The notes: generated from the letters alone by a model not told the origin. DNA of 64,000 nucleotides from Paenibacillus sp. RC67 (GCF_030020805.1 NZ_CP125098.1:2026001-2090000); one strand, 5' to 3'. Numbered from the stretch's first letter, positions 32,586-41,010 are shown. Numbers and translations are program-made.

Positions 32586-33133
32586 ATCGGATTTTGGTGA
32601 CAGGCTATAAGGCAGCAGAGCTCGGGATCTATTCACTCAAGCATCCGGGAATCCCCATTATTAAGAAAGCGATCAAAAAGCAAGTCACTGCTTTAATAGA
32701 TGAAGGCTTGGAATGGATTATTGTTAGTGGGCAATGGGGAGTCGAGCTATGGGCTGCCGAGGCGGTCTTGGAATTGCAGGAAACCTATGAGCAGCTGCAG
32801 CTGGCTGTGATCACGCCATTCCTTGAGCAGGAAGAGAAATGGAGTGACGAGAAGAAGAGCTTGTATGCTAGCGTGCTTCAGAGGGCTAATTATGTGAACA
32901 GCGTGACTAAAAGCAAGTACGATGGTCCTTGGCAGTTTAAAGAGAAAAACAAATTTTTGCTTCGCAACTCCGACGGCATCATTTTATTATACGATGAGGA
33001 GAAGGAAGGATCGCCTAAATTTATTAAGGAGCAAGCTCTGGCGATTGCCAAAACGCAGGATTACCGTATCTTCAGCATTACGGCGAACGACCTGCAAAAT
33101 ATTGTGGAAGAAGAACAAATGGAGCAATACTAA
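32582..33133 (+). CDS. ypsA: YpsA, SLOG-superfamily protein
   Basis: Start GTG 32582 has AAAGGAG upstream inside the previous gene; longer readings overlap the MFS gene and are not real. The 183-residue Rossmann-like protein matches YpsA (DUF1273): MNRILVTGYKAAELGIY, IVSGQWGVELWAAEAVLEL, ITPFLEQEEKWSDEKK, and NSDGIILLYDEEKEGSPKF. SLOG proteins bind nucleotides or NAD-like ligands; in B. subtilis and S. aureus YpsA influences cell division. In B. subtilis it is not coupled to an MFS gene, so the overlap here is a local feature. Confidence 0.9.
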   Translation: MNRILVTGYKAAELGIYSLKHPGIPIIKKAIKKQVTALIDEGLEWIIVSGQWGVELWAAEAVLELQETYEQLQLAVITPFLEQEEKWSDEKKSLYASVLQRANYVNSVTKSKYDGPWQFKEKNKFLLRNSDGIILLYDEEKEGSPKFIKEQALAIAKTQDYRIFSITANDLQNIVEEEQMEQY

Positions 33134-33163
33134 AATCGTTTCTCCCATCATAGAATAGAATCA

Positions 33164-33182
33164 CACTTAGGGAAACTAAGTG
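33164..33182 (+). other. Leader hairpin before the acidic-protein gene
   Basis: CACTTAG-GGAAA-CTAAGTG is a perfect 7-bp stem lying only a few bases before the TTGGAGGG ribosome site. It could protect the mRNA, affect initiation, or be the end of the ypsA transcript; there is no T tract. Confidence 0.45.
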
Positions 33183-33200
33183 CACATTGGAGGGATTCAT

Positions 33201-33440
33201 ATGGGAGAAGAAGTTCAAAAGGATGAATTGTTAGTTGAAGAGGCAGTCGAAGCAGAAGAAGTTGTAAGCGCTTCAGAAGAAGCGGAGGAAGAGGCAGTGG
33301 AAGACGCAGCTGAGGATGAAGCGGTCGAAGAAGCAGAAGCTGGAGAAGAGGAAGATGCTGAGGAAGAAGCAGAAGCCGAGGAAGAGGCAGTAGATTCATC
33401 CGATGAGTCAGAAGAGGCGAGTGCCGAGGTTAACGAATAG
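33201..33440 (+). CDS. Small, extremely acidic low-complexity protein
   Basis: ATG 33201 follows a strong TTGGAGGG RBS and the gene ends in a perfect terminator, so it is a real unit. The 79-residue product has 34 Glu and 6 Asp (about half of all residues), one Lys and no Arg, mostly in E-E-A and V-E-E patterns. It should be disordered or form a single charged helix. No family is recognised. Such proteins can be metal buffers, nucleic-acid mimics or binding partners of basic proteins, but none of these is shown here. A leucine-rich frame on the opposite strand is only the complement of these codons. Confidence 0.7.
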   Translation: MGEEVQKDELLVEEAVEAEEVVSASEEAEEEAVEDAAEDEAVEEAEAGEEEDAEEEAEAEEEAVDSSDESEEASAEVNE

Positions 33441-33480
33441 CGTAAGACTCCAAATCCCTTCTCCATGAAATAACACATTC

Positions 33481-33508
33481 AACCTGTTCAGTGATGAACA
33501 GGTTTTTT
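33481..33508 (+). terminator. Terminator after the acidic-protein gene
   Basis: AACCTGTTCA-GTGA-TGAACAGGTT followed by TTTT. Confidence 0.8.
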
Positions 33509-33603
33509 ATTGTCTGGAACTTCTCATAGTCAGGGCTTTTATAATTTGTTCGTTTGTATGTATAATAGGGACTGAGTCAGTAAGGAAAGGATGAATTCAA
33601 TTC

Positions 33604-33894
33604 ATGAACATAACCGACTACAGTGTGGAATTTATTAAAGACCCGTTTGGCATTTTGTCAGGCAAACGATACGAGTTTGTTCTCGATATTGAGGTAGATG
33701 AAGAGGACGAGCTGTATTCTGATAAAGGGTTGTACATCAGAGTCATCTACAGCGTGGAAGAGTCCGCGACGCGTATCGTAAGATATGAGATTTTCGAGAG
33801 AGGCTCAGAGCAGTATCTCGAATTTGATATGGAAGACGATGAAATCGCTTTGGTTGAAGCCTTTTGCAAAGAGCATTACCACGAAGCGGAATAG
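33604..33894 (+). CDS. Small acidic hypothetical protein (DUF6509-like)
   Basis: The 96-residue product reads as a compact alpha/beta protein: DYSVEFIKDPFGILSGKRYEF, then strands with many Asp/Glu (VDEEDELYSD), YIRVIYSVEES, RIVRYEIFERGSEQYLEFDMEDDE and a final helix EAFCKEHYHEAE. It may belong to DUF6509, recalled without certainty. There is no signal or membrane segment. A promoter-like TATAAT-type element and AAGGA precede ATG 33604. Function unknown. Confidence 0.55.
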   Translation: MNITDYSVEFIKDPFGILSGKRYEFVLDIEVDEEDELYSDKGLYIRVIYSVEESATRIVRYEIFERGSEQYLEFDMEDDEIALVEAFCKEHYHEAE

Positions 33895-33920
33895 TGATAT
33901 TAAACTAGAGCGTGAACAAG

Positions 33921-33953
33921 AGAGCAAGGCAGGGAAACCGCCTGCTCTTATTC
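33921..33953. terminator. Terminator between convergent genes
   Basis: AGAGCA-GGCAGG pairs imperfectly with CCGCCTGCTCT, flanked by T-rich sequence. It overlaps the end of the PNPOx-like gene. Confidence 0.45.
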
Positions 33954-34574
33954 TTGCTTCTTTGCATGATGAGGACAGTAGGCTTTCATTAGAGCTATAG
34001 TTTCGGCATCCACAGTGCTCCCGCGCTGCTGCAGTCCGTCTATCACTAGGTTAAAACGTGGCTCCTTCAAGTTTTGCCCGAATTTGTACTTAGAGCTCAT
34101 TTCACTGATTCGGATACGGACAACACCGGTCCCTTTGAGCTGCGGCGCATAGTCAGGGTCTGCCGGGTCAATAGCTTCATAGCCTCCTTCTGGCTGCAGC
34201 TTGCGCATGAAAGCTTGAAGTGCATCGGCTTTGTCAGCAGCATCCTCTACGATTTCCGCAGTGCCTTTGATCAAAACCGATTTGAAATAAGCGGTTGCAG
34301 GACAGGCTAGCTTCGGATCGAGGATGTACGAGGGGATAATGGAGTATTCTTTGGCAACAGCGAATGTAACCCGATCCAAGCGCTTAATATTTCTCATCTT
34401 TTGCCCGATTTTGCTGCCGTGAAAATAAATGCAGCCCTCATGATAGACAAAGTTGAGCGGAGTCAGCTCCGGCCAACCGTCCTCCCCGATAGTCCCAAGA
34501 AAACCGTAGCTTTCCTCTTGCAAAAATTGCTTCGTTTCTTCTGCGTCCATGACTTCAAACTCACTTCTTCTCAT
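33948..34574 (-). CDS. Pyridoxamine 5'-phosphate oxidase-family flavoprotein
   Basis: Start ATG 34574 has GGAGGATGAG upstream on the minus strand; the product has 208 residues. The split-barrel FMN fold is indicated by YGFLGTIGEDGWPELTPLNFVYHEGCIYFHGSKIGQKMRNIKR, as in nitroimidazole-reductase/NimA-like PNPOx relatives. The C-terminal part (GTGVVRIRISEMSSKYKFGQN) is also typical. It is divergently transcribed from a MocR/PdxR-type regulator 117 bp away, suggesting control by PLP or a related vitamer. It is not the canonical PdxH. Confidence 0.8.
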   Translation of the reverse strand: MRRSEFEVMDAEETKQFLQEESYGFLGTIGEDGWPELTPLNFVYHEGCIYFHGSKIGQKMRNIKRLDRVTFAVAKEYSIIPSYILDPKLACPATAYFKSVLIKGTAEIVEDAADKADALQAFMRKLQPEGGYEAIDPADPDYAPQLKGTGVVRIRISEMSSKYKFGQNLKEPRFNLVIDGLQQRGSTVDAETIALMKAYCPHHAKKQE

Positions 34575-34614
34575 AGTCTCATCCTCCATCCGTTTTGTTA
34601 AAATTTAGCTTAAC

Positions 34615-34667
34615 GTACCAATTGACAAACGGAAAGCTCCAATTTACATTATTTTTAATGTACCAAT
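34615..34667. promoter_or_regulatory. Divergent control region with GTACCAAT direct repeats and a SigA promoter
   Basis: GTACCAAT occurs at 34615-34622 and 34660-34667, 45 bp apart and in the same orientation. Between them lies a plus-strand promoter TTGACA (34622-34627), 17-bp spacer and TACATT (34645-34650) for the MocR gene. MocR/PdxR regulators commonly bind direct repeats in such divergent spacers, so these are the likely operators. Confidence 0.55.
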
Positions 34668-34691
34668 GTAAGCTGGAAAGGAAAGATGTCA

Positions 34692-36122
34692 ATGCATTTT
34701 CAAATTCCCTATCACGGTTATGTGCTTAAACAGCCGACCAAAATGCTTGCGTTGTACCATGCCCTTCGAGACACGATTGTTGATGGTGTGCTTTCTTGTG
34801 GAACCAAGCTCCCTTCAAGTCGGGAATTGGCCGGGCTGTATGGCATATCCAGAGGAACCGTGAACCAGGTGTACGATATGCTCGCTTCCGAAGGGTATTT
34901 GGTCTGCGAAGTGGGTCGAGGCACCTTTATATCCTTCAGAGGGGAAGAACCTAAGGAGAAAGATGCGGGGAAGAAGGAATATAGGCTCTCGGAATGGGGA
35001 CAGCGAGTATCTGATCAGCCTCAGCCAGAGGTTATGCACCGATCCACATGGGATGATGACGGGATCATCGCTGATTTTCATACGTTCAAGCCTGATTATG
35101 ATGCATTCCCGGGAGAGGAATGGAATCGCTGCTTATATGCGGAAGCCAGAACAATGATGGGGGATCCAGGAGCGGAGCCTGCATCTTCCCAAGGTGATCC
35201 CGAACTGAGAGAAAGCATTGCTCAATATTTGCGCAGAGCGAGAGGGATCGCTGTCAGTAAAGAGCAAGTTGTCATTGTGAACGGCTCGATGCAGGCCATT
35301 GCGCTTACAGTCCAGCTGCTCATTCAAGCAGGGGATCGGGTTATTATGGAAAAACCAGGATTCTCGGGAATTATGAGAGCTGTGAACGCTGTGAAAGGGG
35401 AGGTCCAAGCCATTGAAGTGGATGAACAGGGCATTGTACCACATGAGTGGGATGCTAGGCTGCTGTTTGTTACACCGAGCAGGCAGTTCCCTACCGGAGC
35501 GGTATTAAGCTTGGACAGAAGGCAGCAGCTGCTGCAATGGGCTCATGAGAAGGAGGCCATTATTGTTGAGGACGATTATGACAGTGAATTTCGGCATCGT
35601 GGTAAAGCGCTGGAGCCGTTAAAGGTATTGGACCATGAAGAAAGGGTCATTTACATTGGCAGCTTTACGAAAACACTTCTGCCTAGTATTCGAATCGGTT
35701 ATGCGGTTTTACCGTCATCATTAATCCAGCCTTTCGTTAAGGCTAAGTCGTTGTACGAGCCGCTGCCTACTGGACTGTTGGAGCAAAAAACATTGGCATC
35801 GTTTATGCAAAACGGTCAATACGAGAGGCATTTGCGCAGAATGAAGCGAGTGTACAGCCGTAAATTCGAATTTTTGCTCAAACGGCTCCATGAGCATTTG
35901 AGTGCGCAGTTCAAATGGGTGGAAAGCGACGCAGGCCTGCATATATTCGGATGGTGGAGAGGGACTTCTGCTCAATATATAACCTTCCGCGACCGTTGTA
36001 GGGCAGCAGGAATCCGCTGGTCGGAAACGGTGATCGGAGAAGTGGATAAGCCCCGTTATGGCGCCTATTTTCACATTGCTCATGTCACGCAGGAGGCTAT
36101 GGAGCTCGGTGTAAAAAAATGA
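34692..36122 (+). CDS. MocR/PdxR-family transcriptional regulator
   Basis: The product has about 476 residues from ATG 34692 (GGAAAGGAAAG upstream; ATG 34686 is also possible). The N-terminal GntR-type winged helix (residues about 15-80: LPSSRELAGLYGISRGTVNQVYDMLASEGYL) is joined to an aminotransferase-I fold. That domain has NGSMQAIALTVQLL, PSRQFPTG, EDDYDSEFRH and the PLP Lys in IGSFTKTLLPSIRIGY. MocR proteins sense PLP or amino-acid-PLP adducts and control vitamin B6, GABA or other amine genes. The adjacent divergent PNPOx-family gene is the likely target. Confidence 0.88.
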   Translation: MHFQIPYHGYVLKQPTKMLALYHALRDTIVDGVLSCGTKLPSSRELAGLYGISRGTVNQVYDMLASEGYLVCEVGRGTFISFRGEEPKEKDAGKKEYRLSEWGQRVSDQPQPEVMHRSTWDDDGIIADFHTFKPDYDAFPGEEWNRCLYAEARTMMGDPGAEPASSQGDPELRESIAQYLRRARGIAVSKEQVVIVNGSMQAIALTVQLLIQAGDRVIMEKPGFSGIMRAVNAVKGEVQAIEVDEQGIVPHEWDARLLFVTPSRQFPTGAVLSLDRRQQLLQWAHEKEAIIVEDDYDSEFRHRGKALEPLKVLDHEERVIYIGSFTKTLLPSIRIGYAVLPSSLIQPFVKAKSLYEPLPTGLLEQKTLASFMQNGQYERHLRRMKRVYSRKFEFLLKRLHEHLSAQFKWVESDAGLHIFGWWRGTSAQYITFRDRCRAAGIRWSETVIGEVDKPRYGAYFHIAHVTQEAMELGVKK

Positions 36123-36221
36123 ACGAAATAGCTCGAGAGCTATCTCCTTTAATGGAAGGAAATGTATGATCCTCTGTCGAAAGTAACGTCTAATGGTTAC
36201 CGTTTTCATTAGGTCGAGGGG

Positions 36222-37625
36222 ATGAGGCGCTTGAAACGATGGGCAATTAGCTTCTTGTTAGCGATGACTGCAGCAAGTCCGATTGTATCCTCAGTATACG
36301 CGGAGGGCGTTGAAGTTCGTATCATGGTGGATGGAGCCCCTGCCTTGTTCGAGCAGCCGCCTGTCATTGTAGACGGTACTGCGCTGGTTCCTATGCAAGG
36401 TCTATTTCAGCGCTTAGGGGCAAGCTTCCAGTGGGAAGATAGAACACAAACGATTATTGCCTCTAAGAACGATACCAAGCTCCTTTTGAGCATGGGCTTG
36501 AAGAAAGCGGAAGTAGATGGTGAAACGAAGGAGATGGAGGTTCCCGCCAGGATGGTCGGTGAAGTGCCGTTAGTTCCTGTACGCTTCGTTAGCAATGCTT
36601 TAGGAATGTATGTTTATTGGGATGACGAGACAAGGACGATCAAGATGGAGACGGACGATGATCTGAACGGAAGAACGAGGCGTCAGATTGATGCTCGTAT
36701 AAGGGCCTCTGCACCGGTCTTCTCGGGTGATGTTTTTGAGGAGAAACCGCGTATTACCGCACCCCATAAACCAGGCAAGCTGAATACCGACTTTGTTGAA
36801 GACGGTGTCAAGACGGTCAACCTGATGCGTTATTTGGCTGGTTTGCCAGACGATCTGGTACAGGATTCGGCTTTAAATGAGCAAGCCCAGTATGGTGCGG
36901 TGCTGTTGGCTGATTTCGGCAAGCTCTCTCACACCCCAAGCAAGACGCTAGGGATGGAGGAGCCTTTTTATAAAAAAGGTTACTTATCGACGAGCACCAG
37001 CAACATTTACAGCATATATGCCGCCAATAGTGCCATTAAATTGAATGGGCTGTTAACCCGGACGGTCGTTTCTTATATGAGTGATCATGATGAAACGAAT
37101 AGGGAGACTGTAGGTCATCGTAGATGGATTTTGTACCCGCCATTGCAAAAAATCGGCTTCGGTTTGGCGGAAGGACGTCGGTCCAACGACTATAGAACTT
37201 ATTTCTCACCGTTGCAGGTATTCGATAAAAGCCGTAAAGACAAATTTGATTATGATGTGATAGCATGGCCGGGCAAAGGCTATTTCCCGACAAAATATTT
37301 CCAAGGAAATGATCCTTGGTCCATATCGCTCAATCCGGAGCAGTTTGTGAAGCCGTCTCTCCAAGATGTGTCCGTATCGATTACCCGCTTGAACGATGAT
37401 ATGATTTGGACAATGGATCGGGACGATCTGGAGAGAACCAGTGGCAAAGCGTATTTCAATGTTGATACGGCAGCGTATGGAGTCCCGTACTGTATTATTT
37501 TCAGACCGGACACTGACATGCAGTATAACGACGGTGACCGATTTGTTGTCAAAGTATCGGGATTGAAGGATAGACAAGGCGACCCCGTATCAGTCAGCTA
37601 TCAGGTAGTTATGTTTGCAACTTGA
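36222..37625 (+). CDS. Secreted protein with copper-amine-oxidase-like N-terminal domain and CAP domain
   Basis: The 467-residue product has a signal peptide (RWAISFLLAMTAASPIVSSVYA). Next is a copper amine oxidase N-terminal-like (stalk) domain (residues about 32-145: IMVDGAPALFEQPPVIVDGTALVPMQGLFQRLGA, VPLVPVRFVSNALGM), a wall-associated module very common in Paenibacillus. The C-terminal half is a CAP/SCP-like domain (VNLMRYLAGLPDDL, DFGKLSHTPSK, NRETVGHRRWILYPPLQKIGFG). No copper oxidase catalytic domain is present. It is probably a wall-bound protein; CAP activities vary and none can be assigned. TTG/ATG choices near 36222 are minor. Confidence 0.8.
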   Translation: MRRLKRWAISFLLAMTAASPIVSSVYAEGVEVRIMVDGAPALFEQPPVIVDGTALVPMQGLFQRLGASFQWEDRTQTIIASKNDTKLLLSMGLKKAEVDGETKEMEVPARMVGEVPLVPVRFVSNALGMYVYWDDETRTIKMETDDDLNGRTRRQIDARIRASAPVFSGDVFEEKPRITAPHKPGKLNTDFVEDGVKTVNLMRYLAGLPDDLVQDSALNEQAQYGAVLLADFGKLSHTPSKTLGMEEPFYKKGYLSTSTSNIYSIYAANSAIKLNGLLTRTVVSYMSDHDETNRETVGHRRWILYPPLQKIGFGLAEGRRSNDYRTYFSPLQVFDKSRKDKFDYDVIAWPGKGYFPTKYFQGNDPWSISLNPEQFVKPSLQDVSVSITRLNDDMIWTMDRDDLERTSGKAYFNVDTAAYGVPYCIIFRPDTDMQYNDGDRFVVKVSGLKDRQGDPVSVSYQVVMFAT

Positions 37626-37691
37626 AGGATGAAGCGGGTACAATAATGAGATATTTAAGACATAAGTACATAGCTTAAGGAAGGTGACTCT

Positions 37692-38426
37692 GTGCAAAGC
37701 ACTGTAAATATTATGGGGATTCCGTTCTCTACACTCAATCTGGCAGAGACGATTCAGCATCTTGCAGACCAAGCGGATAAGCCTGTAGACAGCCTTTTTC
37801 ATCTAATCACCGCCAATCCTGAATTTGTAATGACAGCACTTCAGGATCGGGAGTTCAAGCAAATTATGGATGCAGCCCATCTCATTACTCCTGACGGGAT
37901 TGGCATTGTCATGGCGTCCAAGTGGAAGGGAACCCCGCTTAGAGAACGGGTTACAGGATATGATATTTTGATAGGATTGCTTGAAATAGGCAATGAAAGA
38001 GGATACTCGTTCTATTTCCTTGGAGCGGATGAAGAAACAAGCCGTAAAGCATCGGAGAACATTGCGATCCGATACCCTGGTGTGCAGATAGTCGGTAGGC
38101 AGCATGGCTTTTTTGGCAAGGACCAGGAGGAAGATATCGTTCGGAGCATTCAATCGGCCAATCCTGATTTTTTGATCGTTGCGATGGGAGCGCCCTATTC
38201 CGAGAAATGGATTACAAAGCACAAAGCCGAGCTTCAATCGAAGGTTGCCTTTGGAGTTGGCGGAAGTTTGGATATTATAGCCGGTACAGTGAAGCGGGCA
38301 CCTGTTTTTTGGCAAAACCTTCACTTGGAATGGCTGCATCGATTACTGTCCAAGCCGTCATTAAGATGGAGAAGGCAGCTCTTGCTGCCCAAGTTCGCCT
38401 GGAGAGTGGTTACAGGCAGAGGTTAA
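37692..38426 (+). CDS. tagA: WecG/TagA/CpsF-family glycosyltransferase
   Basis: Start GTG 37692 has AAGGAAGGTG upstream. The 244-residue product matches TagA/TarA, which adds ManNAc to undecaprenyl-PP-GlcNAc as the first committed step of wall teichoic acid (or a related secondary polymer) linkage-unit synthesis. Motifs: ITANPEFVMTA (ligand-binding Thr/Asn), LITPDGIGIVMA with the catalytic Asp, ERVTGYDIL, YFLGA, and the C-terminal WQNLHLEWLHRLLSKPSLRWRR membrane-association tail. It is alone here without tagB/D/F. A bidirectional terminator follows. Confidence 0.9.
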   Translation: MQSTVNIMGIPFSTLNLAETIQHLADQADKPVDSLFHLITANPEFVMTALQDREFKQIMDAAHLITPDGIGIVMASKWKGTPLRERVTGYDILIGLLEIGNERGYSFYFLGADEETSRKASENIAIRYPGVQIVGRQHGFFGKDQEEDIVRSIQSANPDFLIVAMGAPYSEKWITKHKAELQSKVAFGVGGSLDIIAGTVKRAPVFWQNLHLEWLHRLLSKPSLRWRRQLLLPKFAWRVVTGRG

Positions 38427-38450
38427 TACCCTTGGTACAGTACTAATAAT

Positions 38451-38495
38451 AAAGCCTCCTATCCGCTTCTGAGCGGTGTAGAAGGCTTTTATTTT
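38451..38495. terminator. Bidirectional terminator
   Basis: AAAGCCT (38451-38457) pairs with AGGCTTT (38483-38489), with inner CCGC/GCGG, between convergent genes. Confidence 0.7.
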
Positions 38496-38503
38496 TGTTT
38501 CTA

Positions 38504-39769
38504 TTAAGCGGATGCTTCTTGGTCCCATTCTCTTAGCTTCTTGTCCGATGGGAGGAAGAACGTCAATAGCCCGAGCAGAGGCAGGAAACTGACCATCTGC
38601 ATGACGACAGGCAGGTGGAACTTATCGATCAGTCCGCCCAATGCAACAGCTCCGAGCGCTCCTAATCCGAAGGCCATACCGGTGATTAAACCGGAGACCG
38701 TTCCTACTTTGCCTGGAATAAGCTCCTGAGCGTACACAACGGTAACCGAGAAGCTGGATAAAATAATCAATCCATTGATCAGTAAAATGACATAAGCCCA
38801 AAAAGCATTAGCATATGGCAGCACCAACGCTAACGGTGCGGAACCAAGCATGGAGAAGAAAATCATATTCCGACGGCCAAAACGGTCTGCCAATGGCCCG
38901 CCGATGAAGGTACCGACTGCACCTGCTGCGGCAAACAAGAAAATGTAAATTTGCGCGTGCTCTAAAGTTAGATTGAATTTTTCCATTAGATAGAATGGAT
39001 AATAAATCGATACCCCGGAATGATACCAGGATCTGGCGAATACAAGAAAAATCAGCATAATAAAAGCAAAAGCAATTTGCTTCTTGCGTGCAGGTGAGAT
39101 AGAACGGGCAGCGGCCTTTTTGGCTGGGCGCGGGTTGGCTGCTATATATCCGCTGTACCAGCGTGCGATATACATTTGAACGACGATGGCTAGTCCTGCT
39201 ACAACAACGAACCAGATGGCGCCTCGTTGACCGAGCGGTACAAAGATCAGCGCCGTCATGATGGAGGCGAGGGATTGTCCTGCATTTCCGCCTACCTGAA
39301 AGATCGATTGTGCCAGACCCCTGCGGGAGCCTGCGGCCATATGAGCGACTCGCGAGCCTTCCGGGTGGAAGATGGCTGAGCCGAGTCCGACAAAAATAAC
39401 GGATAAGAGAATGAACAGATAGTTAGGTGAGAAGGCAAGACCTAACACCCCTAAACATGTTAGTCCCATTCCGAGTGGGAGCATGTAGGGGGAAGGCTTA
39501 CGGTCTGAATATAGTCCTATGGCCGGCTGCATGAGGGAAGCGGTCATGTTAAGGGAAAAAACAATAATCCCGGACTGCATATAGTTCAGATGCATCGTGT
39601 CTTTAAGAATTGGCAATATCGCCGGAATGATAGATTGAATTGAATCGTTAAACAAATGGACGATACTGATCGCTAACAAAATACGCATCACAGTAGGCTT
39701 GATATTCTGCTGTGGGGCCGATTGCAATTTTGTGCCGGCGGCTTCCGTTCCGGATCGTGCTGCTTGCAT
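38504..39769 (-). CDS. MFS efflux protein, fosmidomycin-resistance (Fsr) type
   Basis: The 421-residue product has 12 predicted helices and motifs of the Fsr subfamily: HLFNDSIQSIIPAILPIL in helix 1, GLYSDRKPSPYMLPLGM, SAIFHPEGSRVAHMA (the FHPE-SR block is characteristic) and RRGLAQSIFQVGGNAGQSL. A polar central loop (residues about 215-240) separates the halves, and GGPLADRFGRRN is the second-half signature loop. Fsr-type proteins export fosmidomycin or other small anions; the natural substrate is unknown. The start ATG 39769 lies 31 bp after psd ends on the same strand, so it may be co-transcribed. Confidence 0.82.
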   Translation of the reverse strand: MQAARSGTEAAGTKLQSAPQQNIKPTVMRILLAISIVHLFNDSIQSIIPAILPILKDTMHLNYMQSGIIVFSLNMTASLMQPAIGLYSDRKPSPYMLPLGMGLTCLGVLGLAFSPNYLFILLSVIFVGLGSAIFHPEGSRVAHMAAGSRRGLAQSIFQVGGNAGQSLASIMTALIFVPLGQRGAIWFVVVAGLAIVVQMYIARWYSGYIAANPRPAKKAAARSISPARKKQIAFAFIMLIFLVFARSWYHSGVSIYYPFYLMEKFNLTLEHAQIYIFLFAAAGAVGTFIGGPLADRFGRRNMIFFSMLGSAPLALVLPYANAFWAYVILLINGLIILSSFSVTVVYAQELIPGKVGTVSGLITGMAFGLGALGAVALGGLIDKFHLPVVMQMVSFLPLLGLLTFFLPSDKKLREWDQEASA

Positions 39770-39800
39770 AAACGGTTTCTCCTCTGCTAATACAATGATG

Positions 39801-40589
39801 TCAGGATGGTTGAATAAGTCCTAGCGCTTCACCCATTTTGACTTTGCTTCCGACATGAAGGTCGCTGCGGCTTAGGAAGGTATCACTCTCCATCAGAAGA
39901 ACTACCGTGGAGCCGAACTCGAAGTAGGCAAGCTCATCACCGCGACCTAATGTGTTGGGCAGCGGTTTGACATACTGGATGCTGCTCACATTCATCGCGC
40001 CGACCTTCACGACAGCTACCTCACCGCCTTCATGCTGCATGTAGGTGATCAATCGTTCGTTACGGCTTAATACCCTGCGCATTTGTCGAAGACCGAACTC
40101 ATTAACTGGGTAGACTTTACCGGGAACGTGTTCTTTCTCAATGATGCTGCCGTCCACCGGCGTATGAATCCTGTGATAATCTGTCGGGCTCAAATAGAGA
40201 ACAAAATAAAAACCGTTCTTGTAGTTCACCGTGCGCGGAGAAAAGTTAAGCAGCTCCTCGACCGTGTAATCCTGCCCCTTTACATTGACAATCAAACCTT
40301 CTTCAATCGGTCCCATACCGGTAATCGCGGCATCGACCGGGCTCACTAAAGTGTGTTCAGCCACATCGATCGGACGAAGTCCGTTTCTTAGGCGTCTTGT
40401 GAAAAAGTCGTTGAGTGAAGCATACTCTGAAAGCTGCTTCTCAGCGTCTTGAACCGGAATGCCATATATTTTGGCAAAACGCGGAATCAGCCCGCGGCTT
40501 GCTCTTGATTTTGCAAAGGATCCGGTTAACCGGGAGATCGACTTGCGGGAGGAAAGCTCCGTAAGCAAGCGGAAAAAAGGTTTCATCAT
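39801..40589 (-). CDS. psd: Phosphatidylserine decarboxylase proenzyme
   Basis: The 262-residue product has the family's catalytic elements: Asp86 in SPVDAAI, DYHRIHTPVDG (around residues 137-147) and the self-cleavage site Gly226-Ser227-Thr228 in FEFGSTVVLL, where Ser becomes the pyruvoyl group. It makes phosphatidylethanolamine from phosphatidylserine at the membrane. The length equals B. subtilis Psd (263). The usual neighbour pssA is absent. Confidence 0.95.
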   Translation of the reverse strand: MMKPFFRLLTELSSRKSISRLTGSFAKSRASRGLIPRFAKIYGIPVQDAEKQLSEYASLNDFFTRRLRNGLRPIDVAEHTLVSPVDAAITGMGPIEEGLIVNVKGQDYTVEELLNFSPRTVNYKNGFYFVLYLSPTDYHRIHTPVDGSIIEKEHVPGKVYPVNEFGLRQMRRVLSRNERLITYMQHEGGEVAVVKVGAMNVSSIQYVKPLPNTLGRGDELAYFEFGSTVVLLMESDTFLSRSDLHVGSKVKMGEALGLIQPS

Positions 40590-40816
40590 AACTGTTCATT
40601 CACCTATTTCTTCATAGTCTGGGTCTACCGAATATCTTGACACATAACATGTTCCAACGCAAGAAAAAAGAATACGCACTCTAATCCTATTTAATAAGAA
40701 AAGAAGCCATGGAGATTAGAGGCATTCCGTAGATTTTATGGTGCTTAGTGGCGTCTTTTAACAGCTGAAGCGCTCGAATAGGTCTCATTAAAAACATCAA
40801 TACAATAGATTAGCCG

Positions 40817-40844
40817 TTGACATTTATGCTAATCGTGTTAATAT
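40817..40844 (+). promoter_or_regulatory. Promoter of the TPP-riboswitch operon
   Basis: TTGACA (40817-40822), 16-bp spacer, TAATAT (40839-40844) with a preceding TG. Transcription would start within a few bases of the aptamer. Confidence 0.7.
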
Positions 40845-40853
40845 GATATTTGT

Positions 40854-40942
40854 CACTAGGGGAGCCTTTAGGCTGAGACTGGATCAATAGATCCTAGACC
40901 CTCTGAACCTGATCTGGATTGTACCAGCGTAGGGAAGTGGAG
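40854..40942 (+). ncRNA. TPP (THI-box) riboswitch
   Basis: Conserved THI-box sequence is nearly complete: CACTAGGGGAGCC (40854-), GGCTGAGA (40871-40878), ACCCTCTGAACCTGATCTGG and GTACCAGCGTAGGGAAGTGG ending at 40940. P1 is formed by CACT (40854-40857) and AGTG (40936-40939). It precedes thiamine-precursor transport and salvage genes. The remaining intergenic part (40590-40816) shows nothing distinctive. Confidence 0.97.
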
Positions 40943-40974
40943 AACGTTAGCAGCGTGTTAACTACGTACATGCA

Positions 40975-41010
40975 GACCACTTTCCTTTATTCGAAGGAAA
41001 GTGGTCTTTT
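40975..41010 (+). terminator. TPP-responsive terminator
   Basis: GACCACTTTCCTT (40975-40987) pairs with AAGGAAAGTGGTC (40994-41006), followed by TTTT. Its left arm is also nearly complementary to GGGAAGTGG at the 3' end of the aptamer, giving an antiterminator alternative. Confidence 0.88.

Noticed and set aside
33148..33399. Leucine/proline-rich frame on the minus strand
   Set aside because: It is the complement of the Glu-rich codons of the acidic protein gene on the plus strand; it has no RBS and its composition is an artefact.
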